A DNA stretch of 64,000 bases from Bdellovibrionales bacterium (GTDB lineage: Bacteria; Bdellovibrionota; Bdellovibrionia; Bdellovibrionales; UBA1609), in NCBI GenBank assembly GCA_019637855.1, contig JAHBUX010000001.1:209337-273336 (forward strand). The letters run 5' to 3'. Positions within the stretch are counted from its first letter, which is position 1. Every line of letters starts with the position of its first letter. The notes below the pieces were generated by a model. It was not told the DNA's origin. It saw only the letters and a program-made list of their open reading frames with translations, and did no database searches. Below are positions 51,279-60,922 of the stretch, one piece after another. The position numbers and the translations under genes are program-made.

Positions 51279-52925
51279 ATGCGGGTAGGACTATGGCTGG
51301 TCACCTTCGGTATGTGCTGGCAAGTCGCAGCTAAGGATATTCAGGGCGAAGCCGCTCAGTGGGCGGACGTGAATCTCAGCCAAGACTATCTCAGTCAATT
51401 CATTAACAATGAGATCTGCTATAGCACCGAAACGTACCTGCTCTCTTGCGTGAGCGCCATTAGCAGCGCGGGGGCTTTGCTCCCTGCCCCTCTTGATCCC
51501 GCACTGAAAGAGTTGGTCTTTGTTGCGGAGCCGGGCGCCGAATCCACCACGACCTGGGAACGCTTTTACGCAGAAAAGCGGCGACAGAGCGAACGCATGC
51601 GTGAGTTCGCTCTCGCGCATTACCCCCTGGCCAAGCAGCATCCAGCCGATCGTTTGGATTTCGAAGCCCTTCTTACTACCATCATGCTCGCGCTGCCGCC
51701 CCATCTTCCGGCCACCATGGTCCGCGGTTACGCTCTTACGGGTCACCTGCAGATCTTCGATCCACACGCCTACGTAGTGCCGGCCCGTTTGCTGGAATCC
51801 ATGCAAAGCACTTCGCAAAAACGCTTTGTTGGTATTGGTTTGAACCTGGATTTCCTCAGTGAAGGTGTTTTGGTTCACGAAGTGTTCGCGGGTTCACCCG
51901 CCGCAGAAGCAGGCCTCATGCCTGACGACCGTATCCTAGCGGTTGCTCCCGACGGACAAGAGATGAAATCCGTCGCCGGCATTAGTCCCGAGATGCTCTA
52001 TGACCTTTTGCCCGGAGAACAAGGTTCACTAGTGGCTCTGCGCATCCAACGCGGCAACACCGTTCATACTTTTACTTTGCGTCGTGGCGCTGTTCAGATA
52101 GCGGCGGTCAGCAGCCAGCTGATCGGAAGCGACGGCAGAACGGGTTATATCCAGCTGCGCAGCTTCGCCGCACTCGACACTTGCCGGAAAGTGAAAGAGA
52201 GCATCGATCAGCTGACTGCCGCTGGAGCGAAGAGCTTGATCTTAGATTTGCGCGGCAATTTGGGTGGCGAAAAATTGATGGCCCTATGCGTGGCCGGCTT
52301 GTTCGTGGGGCAGAAAACCAAAATCGTCGGCACCAAGGCTTTGGAGCTTGAGATCCCAAGTCTGGGAAAAATGTTTCGGCCAGTTCTTGACCCCAATTCT
52401 GAAATTCTATGGGAAAATGGCGCCGCTCCTCAGATCACGCGCCTTCCGCTCGTGGTGTTGATCAACGCTTTGTCAGCCAGTGCCTCGGAGCTCGTTGCCG
52501 GCGCGCTACAAGATGAAGGGCGTGCCTACCTGGTGGGTGAAACCTCCGCAGGAAAAGCCTCAGTGCAGGTTTTACGCTCCCCGCCCGACAATCCGACCAT
52601 CTCGATCGCCCGCACGATTGCCCGCTTTTATCAGCCCAGCTTGCGCAGCAATCAGATTGTTGGCGTCCGTCCTAACTTCGATCAGCCGTTACGTTTTGGT
52701 GCTCAAGAGGTCGATCGTTTCTATCCACGCGAAGGCGATATGTACCCCAATGCTCTACCGGCCGTAGTTCCGGAATGGCAGGACCCACGCCACAAGAAAG
52801 TGCAGCGTATCAGCAAATGTGTCGAGAAGAACGGTTATGACTTGCGTGAAGTAACCGCCCTTGGCCTACGCGGACGAGCCGACTATCAAAAGGCTTATGC
52901 ATTGGCCGTATTGAAATGCCTTTAA
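51279..52925 (+). CDS. Secreted S41 peptidase with PDZ domain (C-terminal processing protease type)
   Basis: 548 residues from the ATG at 51279 (MRVGLWLVTFGMCWQVAA, signal peptide). The PDZ domain at about 180-275 contains VHEVFAGSPAAEAGLMPDDR. The S41 core has TGYIQLRSFAALDTCRKVKE and SLILDLRGNLGGEKL. The nucleophile Ser is in ALSASASELVAGALQDEG and the general-base Lys in GETSAGKASVQVL. A ~150-residue N-terminal helical region resembles Prc-type proteins. Periplasmic trimming of proteins is likely. Its TAA overlaps the fah stop (shared TTAA). Confidence 0.92.
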   Translation: MRVGLWLVTFGMCWQVAAKDIQGEAAQWADVNLSQDYLSQFINNEICYSTETYLLSCVSAISSAGALLPAPLDPALKELVFVAEPGAESTTTWERFYAEKRRQSERMREFALAHYPLAKQHPADRLDFEALLTTIMLALPPHLPATMVRGYALTGHLQIFDPHAYVVPARLLESMQSTSQKRFVGIGLNLDFLSEGVLVHEVFAGSPAAEAGLMPDDRILAVAPDGQEMKSVAGISPEMLYDLLPGEQGSLVALRIQRGNTVHTFTLRRGAVQIAAVSSQLIGSDGRTGYIQLRSFAALDTCRKVKESIDQLTAAGAKSLILDLRGNLGGEKLMALCVAGLFVGQKTKIVGTKALELEIPSLGKMFRPVLDPNSEILWENGAAPQITRLPLVVLINALSASASELVAGALQDEGRAYLVGETSAGKASVQVLRSPPDNPTISIARTIARFYQPSLRSNQIVGVRPNFDQPLRFGAQEVDRFYPREGDMYPNALPAVVPEWQDPRHKKVQRISKCVEKNGYDLREVTALGLRGRADYQKAYALAVLKCL

Positions 52926-53911
52926 TCAGGCGGACTGCTCTTCGCCACTTTCTGAAAAATAGTCCCGAAAATATTGTGACCTTCTTGGTCGTGCATTTCG
53001 ATCTTGATGGTGTCGCCAGCTTTCATAAAGGGTGTTTTAATCACGCCCTCATGGATTTTCTCTAACATGCGCTTCTCGGCCAAACAGCTGCTGCCCCGGG
53101 TTTGATCTTCATTGCTCACAGTACCGCTACCGATGATCGTACCGGCAGCCAAAGGCCGCGTACGAGCGGCATGAGCGATCAACTGACCAAAGTGAAAATG
53201 CATCGCGCCCGCGTCGGCGTTGCCAAAAAACTCGCCATTGTATTCGACCTTTAAAGGCAAATGCACACGACCGTTGAGCCAAGCACCCGACAGCTCATCT
53301 TCGGTCACGGCAAAGGGCGCAAATGCCGACGATGGCTTGCTTTGAAAAAAACCAAAGCCCTGCGCGAGCTCTTCCGGAATCAGACCGCGCAACGACACAT
53401 CGTTAACGATCATAAACAGAATGATATGCTGCAAGGCCTTTTCTGGCGTCACACCCATCGGTACGTCATCCGTGATCACGGCGACTTCGCCTTCGAAATC
53501 GGTGCCATGATTAAAATCGACCTGCGGAATGTCTTCTAACGGAGTTAAAAAAGAATCGCTACCACCTTGATACATCAAAGGCACGGTCTCAAGCGTTTCA
53601 GGCAGGGGAGCATTGCGAGCCATGCGCACAAGCTTGATGTGATGAATAAAGGATGAACCATCGGCCCATTGAAAACTGCGCGGCAAAGGCGAATGCAACT
53701 GGTCAACCTTGAGGACAAAACTATTATCCGCCTTCCCACTATTGAGCTGGGCGTAGAGCTTCTCCAATTGAGGCTTTGCCGCCGACCAGCTCTCGATTGC
53801 TTCGCGTAGCGACGGGGCGACGTGATTGGCACGAATCGCTCTTTGATTGTCCTTGGAAACGACGATAAGTTCACCGTCACGGGCGGCAGTCTTAAGAGTT
53901 GCAAGTTTCAT
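52922..53911 (-). CDS. fahA: Fumarylacetoacetate hydrolase family protein (fumarylacetoacetase)
   Basis: 329 residues. Begins MKLATLKTAARDGELIVVSK as bacterial FahA proteins do. Metal and substrate blocks are DFEGEVAVITDDVP and GFFQSKPSSAFAPFAVTEDE, with GSGTVSNEDQTRGSSCLAEK near the end. Cleaves fumarylacetoacetate to fumarate and acetoacetate, the last step of tyrosine breakdown. The divergent neighbour is maiA, the preceding step, which supports this substrate over other FAH-family activities. Confidence 0.9.
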   Translation of the reverse strand: MKLATLKTAARDGELIVVSKDNQRAIRANHVAPSLREAIESWSAAKPQLEKLYAQLNSGKADNSFVLKVDQLHSPLPRSFQWADGSSFIHHIKLVRMARNAPLPETLETVPLMYQGGSDSFLTPLEDIPQVDFNHGTDFEGEVAVITDDVPMGVTPEKALQHIILFMIVNDVSLRGLIPEELAQGFGFFQSKPSSAFAPFAVTEDELSGAWLNGRVHLPLKVEYNGEFFGNADAGAMHFHFGQLIAHAARTRPLAAGTIIGSGTVSNEDQTRGSSCLAEKRMLEKIHEGVIKTPFMKAGDTIKIEMHDQEGHNIFGTIFQKVAKSSPPD

Positions 53912-53938
53912 GGGGCCGATTTAAGCACGGGAGAACAT

Positions 53939-54580
53939 ATGTTGAAACTGTATTCCTACTTTCGCAGCAGCGCTTCGTATCGAGTTCGCATCGCTCTTCA
54001 CTGGAAACAGTTGGACTTTGAATACATGCCCGTGCACCTGGTAAAAGATGGTGGTCAACAACATAGCGAGGCCTATCGCCGCATCAATCCCATGGGTCAC
54101 GTGCCCGCCCTGGACCATGACGGCTTTGTAGTAGCTGAAAGCGTCGCCATAATTCAGTACTTGGACGCGATTTTTCCCCAACACCGGCTGTTTCCCGCTG
54201 ACCCACAGGCAGCCGCCACCGTCACTCAGCTGGTCGAAGTGATCAATAGCGGTATCCAACCTCTACAGAATCTAAAAGTCGCCAAAGCTTTGGAGGGCGA
54301 ATTCGGGCTGACGACGGCCGATAGCCAACGCTGGATTGTACGTTGGATTGAAGACGGCTTCAGGAACCTTGAGCGCCTTTTGGAACGTACTTCAGGCACT
54401 TACAGCTTTGGTGGAGAAATCTCTGCAGCCGATGCTTTTCTGGTACCTCAGTGTTTCGCCGCACGTCGTTTTGGCGTGCAGTTGGAAAACTTTCCCGTGA
54501 TTGCACGCATCGAAGCAAACGCTACACGGCTTGAGGCCTTCAAAAAGGCTCATCCGTCGGCTCAACCCGATTTCGTTTAG
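53939..54580 (+). CDS. maiA: Maleylacetoacetate isomerase (zeta-class GST)
   Basis: 213 residues from the ATG at 53939 with GGGAGA upstream; earlier in-frame Mets are antisense to fahA and not family-like. The zeta-class motif SSASYRVRIALHWKQ stands where the canonical enzyme has SSCxWRVRIAL: the usual Cys is Ala and the Trp is Tyr. NPMGHVPALDHDGFVVAESV and IIQYLDAIFP are GST N-domain blocks. Converts maleylacetoacetate to fumarylacetoacetate using glutathione. Starts 27 nt from the divergent fahA start. Confidence 0.9.
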   Translation: MLKLYSYFRSSASYRVRIALHWKQLDFEYMPVHLVKDGGQQHSEAYRRINPMGHVPALDHDGFVVAESVAIIQYLDAIFPQHRLFPADPQAAATVTQLVEVINSGIQPLQNLKVAKALEGEFGLTTADSQRWIVRWIEDGFRNLERLLERTSGTYSFGGEISAADAFLVPQCFAARRFGVQLENFPVIARIEANATRLEAFKKAHPSAQPDFV

Positions 54581-54622
54581 AATTCTCTTCCCGCAGCCGA
54601 AGGCTGTTGATAGGACACTTGC

Positions 54623-56557
54623 ATGTTGGGCCTGTTACTCGCGGTGACTCTGGCTACCGCAGCCGAAAGCGCAGTGTTCTTAGGACCGTCGACGAATGAT
54701 ATTTCCGTCGGCACCCCGGGAGATATTTCTTATGCCTTCGGGCAACCCAACGAACCACCTCCTCTTTCTGACTTTAAACCACTGCCGCGCTGGCAGTTAG
54801 GCAGCCATGCAGAGACCCTTTGGCTAAGGGTACGCGTGCGTTTTGATCCTGACCTTCAAGATCAACAATCCTACTGGATCGAAGTCGACGAGCATCCTGA
54901 TCGCGCGCGGTTATATCGTGAAGGCAGCTATGATCTGCCTATCTCTAGTACGGGCGCACTGATCCCGCCACCAGAACGGCCCTTAAACAACCAACGTGTA
55001 CTTCTGCGCCTACCCGCCCAACCCGGTGATGGCGTCCACTACCTAATTGCCATAGAGAGCGTATTGCCATTGAGTGGCTACTTGCGCGTGTTTTCACCTT
55101 TAGGACTCGAGGCCGCCGATCATCTGCGCGACGTGTACATGGCCCTGTTCGTCGGCTTTATGATCGCCATGCTGCTATTGAACCTGCTGATGTTCCGCTA
55201 TACGCGCGAGAATCTCTACCTATACTACGCCGCCCTACAGCCCTGGTACTTTCTCTTTCCTATTTGGGAACTCGGTTATGGTCAGCGGTTGTTTCCGGAT
55301 TCGGCACCCTACTATCAGTTCATCGGGAATTTCTCTGGTCTGGCCTGCATCCTAGCCATGGCCATCTTCGCGACACGGATCTCAGACCTGCGCAAGAGCC
55401 ACCCCAATCTGAACGCGGTGATCTTGGGATTGTCGACTTTGAACATTTTCATTTTGTTTCTCATACAAACGCCCAATCTGATTTTTGCAATGATCTCTGT
55501 CGTCGTTTTGTTGCTGCTGTTGTCTGGCGGAATTCTTTCTATCCGCAATGGCGACCGTGCTTCGCGCTTTTGGACCGCGGGAATCACGATGGTTTTGTGC
55601 TGTGGGATTTTCTTTATCCTAACAGAGCAGGGATTCCTTGGCGTGAATCTTAACCTCGAAAACATCGTCACCATATTGGCCATTGCCGCCATCTTCGATT
55701 CTGTGGCCTTTGCCTTGTCTATCTCCGAACGCTTGAATCAGAACATGCAAAATCTGATCGACAAGCAGAGCGAATTGATTCGTCGCCTCGAAGTGCAACG
55801 ACAAGCGGCTGAGGTTTCCAATATCGCCAAAGAGCAATTCCTGATGAATACCAATCACGAATTGCAAACCCCGCTGACCGCCATCATTGGCTTTGCCGAC
55901 ATGATCTTGGAGAAAGTGGGCGATCACGAACGACACGCGTCTGTGATCAAGAAAAGCGCAGTCCGGCTGACTCAAATCCTGAAGGACATTGTGGACTTCT
56001 CGAGCACGAAGCGTGGAACCATTGTTCTTTCCCTCAGTGAATTTAATGTTTGCCAAGTCTTGTGCGAAGTTATGGAGCTGCTTGCACCTGAAGCCGAGCG
56101 ACGCAAAATCCATTTGCAAAATGAATGCGCAGAGGATCACGAAGCTATAGTGCGCGCCGATCGCGCCCGCACTCGGCAAATCCTGTGGAATCTCTTAGGC
56201 AATGCCGTACGCTTTACCGAACGCGGTCAAATCTACGTGGGCGTCAAGCTGGCCGAGGACCATGTTTGTATATGGGTTAAGGACAGCGGTTCGGGGATCG
56301 AAAACAGTCTGCAAGATCAGATTTTTGTCGGCTTTATGCAGGCCGATGGCACGACCAAACGTGCGCAGCATGGATTAGGTCTAGGCCTCGCCCTCTCGCG
56401 TGAGCTCGCACAAATCCAGGGTGGCGAAGTTCGCTTGGTGTGGAGCGAAGTAGATCGCGGTAGCGAATTTGAAGTCCGCCTACCCACACCGGAAGCCGCA
56501 GCAAAATCGGTTGAAATACGTGAGACTAACCTGCGCGCCTCTTGGCTGCGCCTTTAA
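54623..56557 (+). CDS. 7TMR-DISM hybrid-type sensor histidine kinase
   Basis: 644 residues. N-terminal signal-like segment, then a periplasmic 7TMR-DISMED2 sensory domain (about 20-165), a seven-helix 7TMR-DISM region (about 170-375), a short coiled coil, and the HisKA domain with the phospho-accepting His412 (FLMNTNHELQTPLTAIIGFA). HATPase motifs are N box LWNLLGNAVRF, G1 KDSGSGIE and G2 GLGLGLALSRELAQ. No receiver domain and no adjacent response regulator, so it is an orphan kinase. Ligand unknown; DISMED2 domains are thought to bind carbohydrates. Confidence 0.92.
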   Translation: MLGLLLAVTLATAAESAVFLGPSTNDISVGTPGDISYAFGQPNEPPPLSDFKPLPRWQLGSHAETLWLRVRVRFDPDLQDQQSYWIEVDEHPDRARLYREGSYDLPISSTGALIPPPERPLNNQRVLLRLPAQPGDGVHYLIAIESVLPLSGYLRVFSPLGLEAADHLRDVYMALFVGFMIAMLLLNLLMFRYTRENLYLYYAALQPWYFLFPIWELGYGQRLFPDSAPYYQFIGNFSGLACILAMAIFATRISDLRKSHPNLNAVILGLSTLNIFILFLIQTPNLIFAMISVVVLLLLLSGGILSIRNGDRASRFWTAGITMVLCCGIFFILTEQGFLGVNLNLENIVTILAIAAIFDSVAFALSISERLNQNMQNLIDKQSELIRRLEVQRQAAEVSNIAKEQFLMNTNHELQTPLTAIIGFADMILEKVGDHERHASVIKKSAVRLTQILKDIVDFSSTKRGTIVLSLSEFNVCQVLCEVMELLAPEAERRKIHLQNECAEDHEAIVRADRARTRQILWNLLGNAVRFTERGQIYVGVKLAEDHVCIWVKDSGSGIENSLQDQIFVGFMQADGTTKRAQHGLGLGLALSRELAQIQGGEVRLVWSEVDRGSEFEVRLPTPEAAAKSVEIRETNLRASWLRL

Positions 56558-57450
56558 GCTGAGCGAATCAGGTCACGCGCATGATGATTCATGTAAAGCT
56601 GACGCACAGCCAGCGACAAGATCGCGGTCGCCAAAGCCAAATGCAAAACCGAAATCAATGGTGGCGTGTGCAAAAAGACGTTGGCAATGCCTAAGCCAAT
56701 CTGTGCCAACACCATAGCGAGCATTCCACTGGCCAAGCTCTTGGCACGCGGAGAGGCATCGCGATTCAACACCCAGTTTACAGCGATAAGAATAAAGAGC
56801 AGATAGGCATTCAAGCGATGAATGACTTGCAGACCTACAGGTCCTTTTAAGGTCGGAATCCATTGGCCTTGGCAAGTCGGGAAATCGGGACACACATTGG
56901 CCGCGTAGTGCGAAGCCACCAAACCACCGAGTAGGATCTGTGCAAACACACCCGCAATCACCACAACCGACCAGATACGCTGCCAATCCGAAGTGACCGC
57001 GGCCTCTCGCCCTTTCTTCACTCCCAAGTACAGCCACAACAGTAAGCCAAAGAATCCCGTGCCCATCCCTAAGTGCGTAGCCACCACCCCAGCATGCAAT
57101 TGTAGAAGAACAGTCAATCCGCCAAACACGATCTGGGCTAAGAGGAGCACGACGGTAAAGGCCATCACGTATTTCGAACTCTTGGGAGCATCACTGCGCC
57201 ACAGATAGATGGCCAGCACTCCCGTCGTAATCGCAACTATCCCGGCCATCGCCCGATGTAGGAATTCTAAGTAGACTTGCGGGTGATAATCGGGAATCAC
57301 GTCGCCAAAACACAACGGCCAATCAGGGCAGGCTAAACCGGCGTTCATGGTGCGAACCGCACCGCCAAGAGCGATAAGAAAAAAAACTTCGACCACCAGT
57401 CCGCCCAGTACGGGAGCGAACCAGTCAGGCAGTCGCCTTGTGGAGGACAT
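56554..57450 (-). CDS. ctaA: Heme A synthase
   Basis: 298 residues, eight helices. Oxidises the heme O methyl group to heme A. Four conserved His are visible in EFLHRAMAGI, VATHLGMGTGF, QVIHRLNAYL and SVLHLALATA. Last gene of the cox operon, 8 nt after ctaB. Its stop overlaps that of the convergent histidine kinase (shared TTAA). Confidence 0.95.
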   Translation of the reverse strand: MSSTRRLPDWFAPVLGGLVVEVFFLIALGGAVRTMNAGLACPDWPLCFGDVIPDYHPQVYLEFLHRAMAGIVAITTGVLAIYLWRSDAPKSSKYVMAFTVVLLLAQIVFGGLTVLLQLHAGVVATHLGMGTGFFGLLLWLYLGVKKGREAAVTSDWQRIWSVVVIAGVFAQILLGGLVASHYAANVCPDFPTCQGQWIPTLKGPVGLQVIHRLNAYLLFILIAVNWVLNRDASPRAKSLASGMLAMVLAQIGLGIANVFLHTPPLISVLHLALATAILSLAVRQLYMNHHARDLIRSA

Positions 57451-57458
57451 GTTTTACC

Positions 57459-58343
57459 TCAAGCGTAGGTCAGGGCCCAGTGCAGCCATTTATCCATGAC
57501 TGGCACTGCAAGATAGATGAGCAGGCTAAGGTTGGTCCACAGAAAGAAGGGTAACCAGGCTTTTGCTTCGCGAGCCTGGAAGTATTTATAGAATTCCCAA
57601 ATCACTTTGAGCGAAACTGGAACCACCAACAACACATAGAGAACGTGGGCCTGCAGGAATAAAGGCGCCATTAGAGCCACGCCCACATAAGTGAACAAAT
57701 AAAGACCGATATGATAGAGCGCACGGTTCACGCCTAAGCTCACCGGCAGAACGGGAAAGCCACCGTTCTGATAATCCTCACGAAAGCGAATGGCCAGCGA
57801 CCAGAAGTGCGGCATTTGCCACAGGAACATCACCAGGAACAAGTAGATGCACTCGGGGCGCCAAATCTCGGGAGTATTGGCGGAATAACCTATGACTACC
57901 GGCATCGCTCCCGGGATAGCGCCCGGAACAGCGCCAAAAACCCAATAACGCTTCCACAACAAAGTGTAGACGCCGTTATACAGAACGAGAGTCAACAGGC
58001 CTAAAAGCGCCGGAGCTTGGCCCAACAAAAGCAAGGTCAACAGACCAAACAGCGAAAGTAGAAAGCCAAGCACGTAACCTTGAGCGGGAGAAAAGAGCCC
58101 ACGCGGAATCGGACGGCCACGGGTACGTGCCATGCGCGCATCGATCTTCCACTCTTGCGCTTGATTCAAAGCGAAGCCTCCGGCCGCCGTCAGATACAAT
58201 CCAACAATCAACAACACCGGCTGCAAAGGATCAAAGGCCTGTCCCAAATGAAAACTGACGGCATAGCCAGCCAGAGCGCTGACTACAGAAAACAGGATGA
58301 TCCCTGTTTTCGTCAGTTGCGAATAGGCCTTTAACAAACTCAT
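57459..58343 (-). CDS. ctaB: Protoheme IX farnesyltransferase (heme O synthase)
   Basis: 294 residues from the ATG at 58343, which overlaps the ctaF TGA (ATGA); the longer in-frame N-terminus is antisense filler. UbiA-family motif ALNQAQEWKIDARMARTRGR, where the first acidic ligand is Glu rather than the usual Asp. Second motif region FREDYQNGGFPVLPVSLG. Adds farnesyl to heme B, feeding CtaA. Confidence 0.94.
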   Translation of the reverse strand: MSLLKAYSQLTKTGIILFSVVSALAGYAVSFHLGQAFDPLQPVLLIVGLYLTAAGGFALNQAQEWKIDARMARTRGRPIPRGLFSPAQGYVLGFLLSLFGLLTLLLLGQAPALLGLLTLVLYNGVYTLLWKRYWVFGAVPGAIPGAMPVVIGYSANTPEIWRPECIYLFLVMFLWQMPHFWSLAIRFREDYQNGGFPVLPVSLGVNRALYHIGLYLFTYVGVALMAPLFLQAHVLYVLLVVPVSLKVIWEFYKYFQAREAKAWLPFFLWTNLSLLIYLAVPVMDKWLHWALTYA

Positions 58344-58645
58344 AGAATCGGGCCTTGAAACACTCGCGTGTAAAAGTCCGTCCAGCAGAACAGCCACAGC
58401 ACCACTAGGAAAAATACGGCTGAGCCAAACCACACGACATAGAGTTTATCGTCGTACTTTAAGTGCATAAAGATCGCCAGAACCAGACCCGCCTTGATCG
58501 ACGCGATCAGCATCGCGATCACCGTGTTGAAAGCGCCAAAATGCACCTGCGCGACCAAAACCGTAACTACGGTCAGGGCAAGCAAGGCAAGCAGCACCTT
58601 AATGTACACGTTGAAGGGAATAATATGTTTTCCGCCGGACGCCAT
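58340..58645 (-). CDS. ctaF: Cytochrome c oxidase subunit IV (prokaryotic type)
   Basis: 101 residues, three helices: VYIKVLLALLALTVVTVLVA, NTVIAMLIASIKAGLVLAIF and WFGSAVFFLVVLWLFCW. The block MHLKYDD between helices 2 and 3 is typical of the COX4_pro family. 9 nt after ctaE. Confidence 0.9.
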   Translation of the reverse strand: MASGGKHIIPFNVYIKVLLALLALTVVTVLVAQVHFGAFNTVIAMLIASIKAGLVLAIFMHLKYDDKLYVVWFGSAVFFLVVLWLFCWTDFYTRVFQGPIL

Positions 58646-58654
58646 GTTCGCTCC

Positions 58655-59335
58655 TTATCCCACAAGATAAAGCAAAGGAAAGAGGTAAATCCAAATCAAG
58701 TCGACCAAATGCCAAAATAGACCCACACACTCTACCGGTGTGTAATAACCGGAGTGAAATTCACCTTTATGCGCGCGATAGATCAACCAGCCGATCAGGC
58801 CCATACCCACCAAAACGTGCGAGCCGTGCAAGCCGGTCATGGTGAAGTAGAATGAAAAGTACTGAGCCAAATCCGGGAACTGCTGGTGCAGCTGGATCGC
58901 ATGCGGCTCGTGCGGATTGAAATACTTGCCGGGGAACAAACCGTGGCTAAACTTGCTGGTGTATTCAAAGGCCTTAACGATCATGAATACGAAACCGCAA
59001 GCTAAAGTGATGTACAGATTGATCAGCACTTTGCGCTTATCGTTCATCTGAGCGTAGTAAATGCTCAAGGCCATCGTCAGCGAGCTAAACAACAGCACAA
59101 CCGTGTTCAAAGCCCCTAAGCGCCAGTCGAGGAATGTCGAACCGGCGTGGAACATCTGCGGATATCGCTCGTGATAGAGGATATAGCCAACAAACAATCC
59201 GCCAAACATCAGTATCTCGGTCACCAGGAAAGTCCAGGTGCCGAATTTGCTCGCGTGGTACTCGGCCTCCGCGCTCTCAAAGTGATGCGCGTGATGGTGG
59301 CCGTTGTTATGCTGTGAGGAACTAACGGTACTCAT
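58655..59335 (-). CDS. ctaE: Cytochrome c oxidase subunit III
   Basis: 226 residues, five helices (the shorter caa3-type form). A His-rich N-terminus ([12 protein letters not shown]), then [40 protein letters not shown] and the C-terminal [20 protein letters not shown]. Overlaps the ctaD end by 14 nt. Confidence 0.95.
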   Translation of the reverse strand: MSTVSSSQHNNGHHHAHHFESAEAEYHASKFGTWTFLVTEILMFGGLFVGYILYHERYPQMFHAGSTFLDWRLGALNTVVLLFSSLTMALSIYYAQMNDKRKVLINLYITLACGFVFMIVKAFEYTSKFSHGLFPGKYFNPHEPHAIQLHQQFPDLAQYFSFYFTMTGLHGSHVLVGMGLIGWLIYRAHKGEFHSGYYTPVECVGLFWHLVDLIWIYLFPLLYLVG

Positions 59336-60911
59336 ATGGACCTGCCGTGACTACGGGTTGAACAAGGAAGTTTTCATGCGGCGGCGGCGAGGCTGTCGTC
59401 CACTCGAGAGTTTTAGCTCCCCAGGGATTCGGACCCGCGGGCTTACCGCGCAACAAACCATGTATGATAACGCCGAGGCCGATTAAGAAACCGACACCGA
59501 TCGTCCAAGCACCGAAGGACGAGATGCGATTTAGCGGCTCGTACTCGGGCAAGTAATCAAAGTAGCGACGGGGCATGCCCATCGCTCCCAATACGAACTG
59601 CGGGAAGAACGTCACGTTAAAGCCGATGAAAATGAATACAAAGCTCAGACGCGCCCAGAATTCATTGACCAGTTTGCCGAACATCTTAGGGAACCAGTAG
59701 TAGATACCGCCCATGATGGCCATTAAGGTTCCACCCACCATCACGTAGTGGAAGTGCGCCACCACGAAGTAAGTGTCGTGGAAATGCACATCGATACCGA
59801 CCGTGGCCAAAATAATTCCCGTCACACCGCCGATGGTGAAGAGGAACAAGAAACCCAGAGCGAAGAGCAACGGCGAATCAAAGCGCACCGAGCCGCGATA
59901 CAGTGTCGCCACCCAGTTGAAACATTTAATGGCCGTCGGCACGCCCACCAACATGGTGATGAACGAGAAGATGATACCGGCGATTTCAGACTGGCCGGAC
60001 ACAAACATGTGGTGTCCCCACACGAAGAAGCTCACCGCCGCAATACCCACAGAGGACAGTGCGATGGCTTTGTAACCGAAAATCGTTTTATGCGAGAACG
60101 CCGTGATGATCTCCGAAACCACGCCCATGGCCGGCAAGATCATGATGTACACAGCCGGGTGAGAGTAGAACCAGAAAAAGTGCTGGAACAAGACTGGGTC
60201 ACCGCCCAAATTCGGATCAAAGACCCCAATGCCGAGCAAACGCTCCATCGCCAGCAGCAGCAACGTGATGGCCAAAACCGGAGTGGCCAAAACCTGCAAC
60301 AGTGCGGTTGAATACAGAGCCCATACAAACAACGGCATACGCCAGAAGCTCATTCCAGGTGCGCGCAGCTTGTGCGTGGTCACGATAAAGTTCAGACCGG
60401 TCAAGATGGATGAGAACCCGATAATGAAGGCTCCGAACACTAACCAGATCGTGCCGTTTTGTGTGGTCACCGAGTAAGGCGTGTAGAAGGTCCATCCGGT
60501 ATCCGAGCCGTGGTAGAACAACGACCAGAAGGCGATGGCCGAGCCGACCATCAAACAGTACCAACTCATCAAGTTGACCCGCGGAAAAGCCACGTCCTTA
60601 GCGCCTAGATGCAGCGGCAATATAAAGTTGCCGAGAAAGGCTGGAATCCCCGGGATGATCACCATGAACACCATGATCGCACCGTGGAACGTCATCGTTT
60701 GATTGTACTGATGGGCGTTCATGATCGTGGGGCCGGCGCCGAACAGTTCCCAGCGCAAAAGCATAGCGAAGGTTCCGCCGATGGCGAAGAAGATCATCAC
60801 CGAAATCATGTACATGATGCCGATGCGCTTATGATCCAGCGAGGTGAGCCAAGACCAGAGCCCGCTTTTTTCGTTGAGATAATTTTTGCCTGAATGTGCT
60901 GCGGTTGCCAT
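59322..60911 (-). CDS. ctaD: Cytochrome c oxidase subunit I, A2-type heme-copper oxidase
   Basis: 529 residues, twelve helices, holding heme a and the heme a3-CuB site. Heme ligand regions are [11 protein letters not shown] and [11 protein letters not shown]; the CuB His/Tyr loop reads [18 protein letters not shown]. In A1-type enzymes this loop is GHPEVYI with the proton-channel Glu; here it is YSHPAVY, the Tyr-Ser pattern of A2-type oxidases such as Thermus caa3. 11 nt after ctaC. Confidence 0.97.
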   Translation of the reverse strand: MATAAHSGKNYLNEKSGLWSWLTSLDHKRIGIMYMISVMIFFAIGGTFAMLLRWELFGAGPTIMNAHQYNQTMTFHGAIMVFMVIIPGIPAFLGNFILPLHLGAKDVAFPRVNLMSWYCLMVGSAIAFWSLFYHGSDTGWTFYTPYSVTTQNGTIWLVFGAFIIGFSSILTGLNFIVTTHKLRAPGMSFWRMPLFVWALYSTALLQVLATPVLAITLLLLAMERLLGIGVFDPNLGGDPVLFQHFFWFYSHPAVYIMILPAMGVVSEIITAFSHKTIFGYKAIALSSVGIAAVSFFVWGHHMFVSGQSEIAGIIFSFITMLVGVPTAIKCFNWVATLYRGSVRFDSPLLFALGFLFLFTIGGVTGIILATVGIDVHFHDTYFVVAHFHYVMVGGTLMAIMGGIYYWFPKMFGKLVNEFWARLSFVFIFIGFNVTFFPQFVLGAMGMPRRYFDYLPEYEPLNRISSFGAWTIGVGFLIGLGVIIHGLLRGKPAGPNPWGAKTLEWTTASPPPHENFLVQPVVTAGPYEYR

Positions 60912-60922
60912 CTCGGCTCCTC

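Noticed and set aside
53822-53938. N-terminal extension of MaiA
   Set aside because: The extra 39 residues are antisense to fahA and unlike any zeta GST; the family start is the ATG at 53939.
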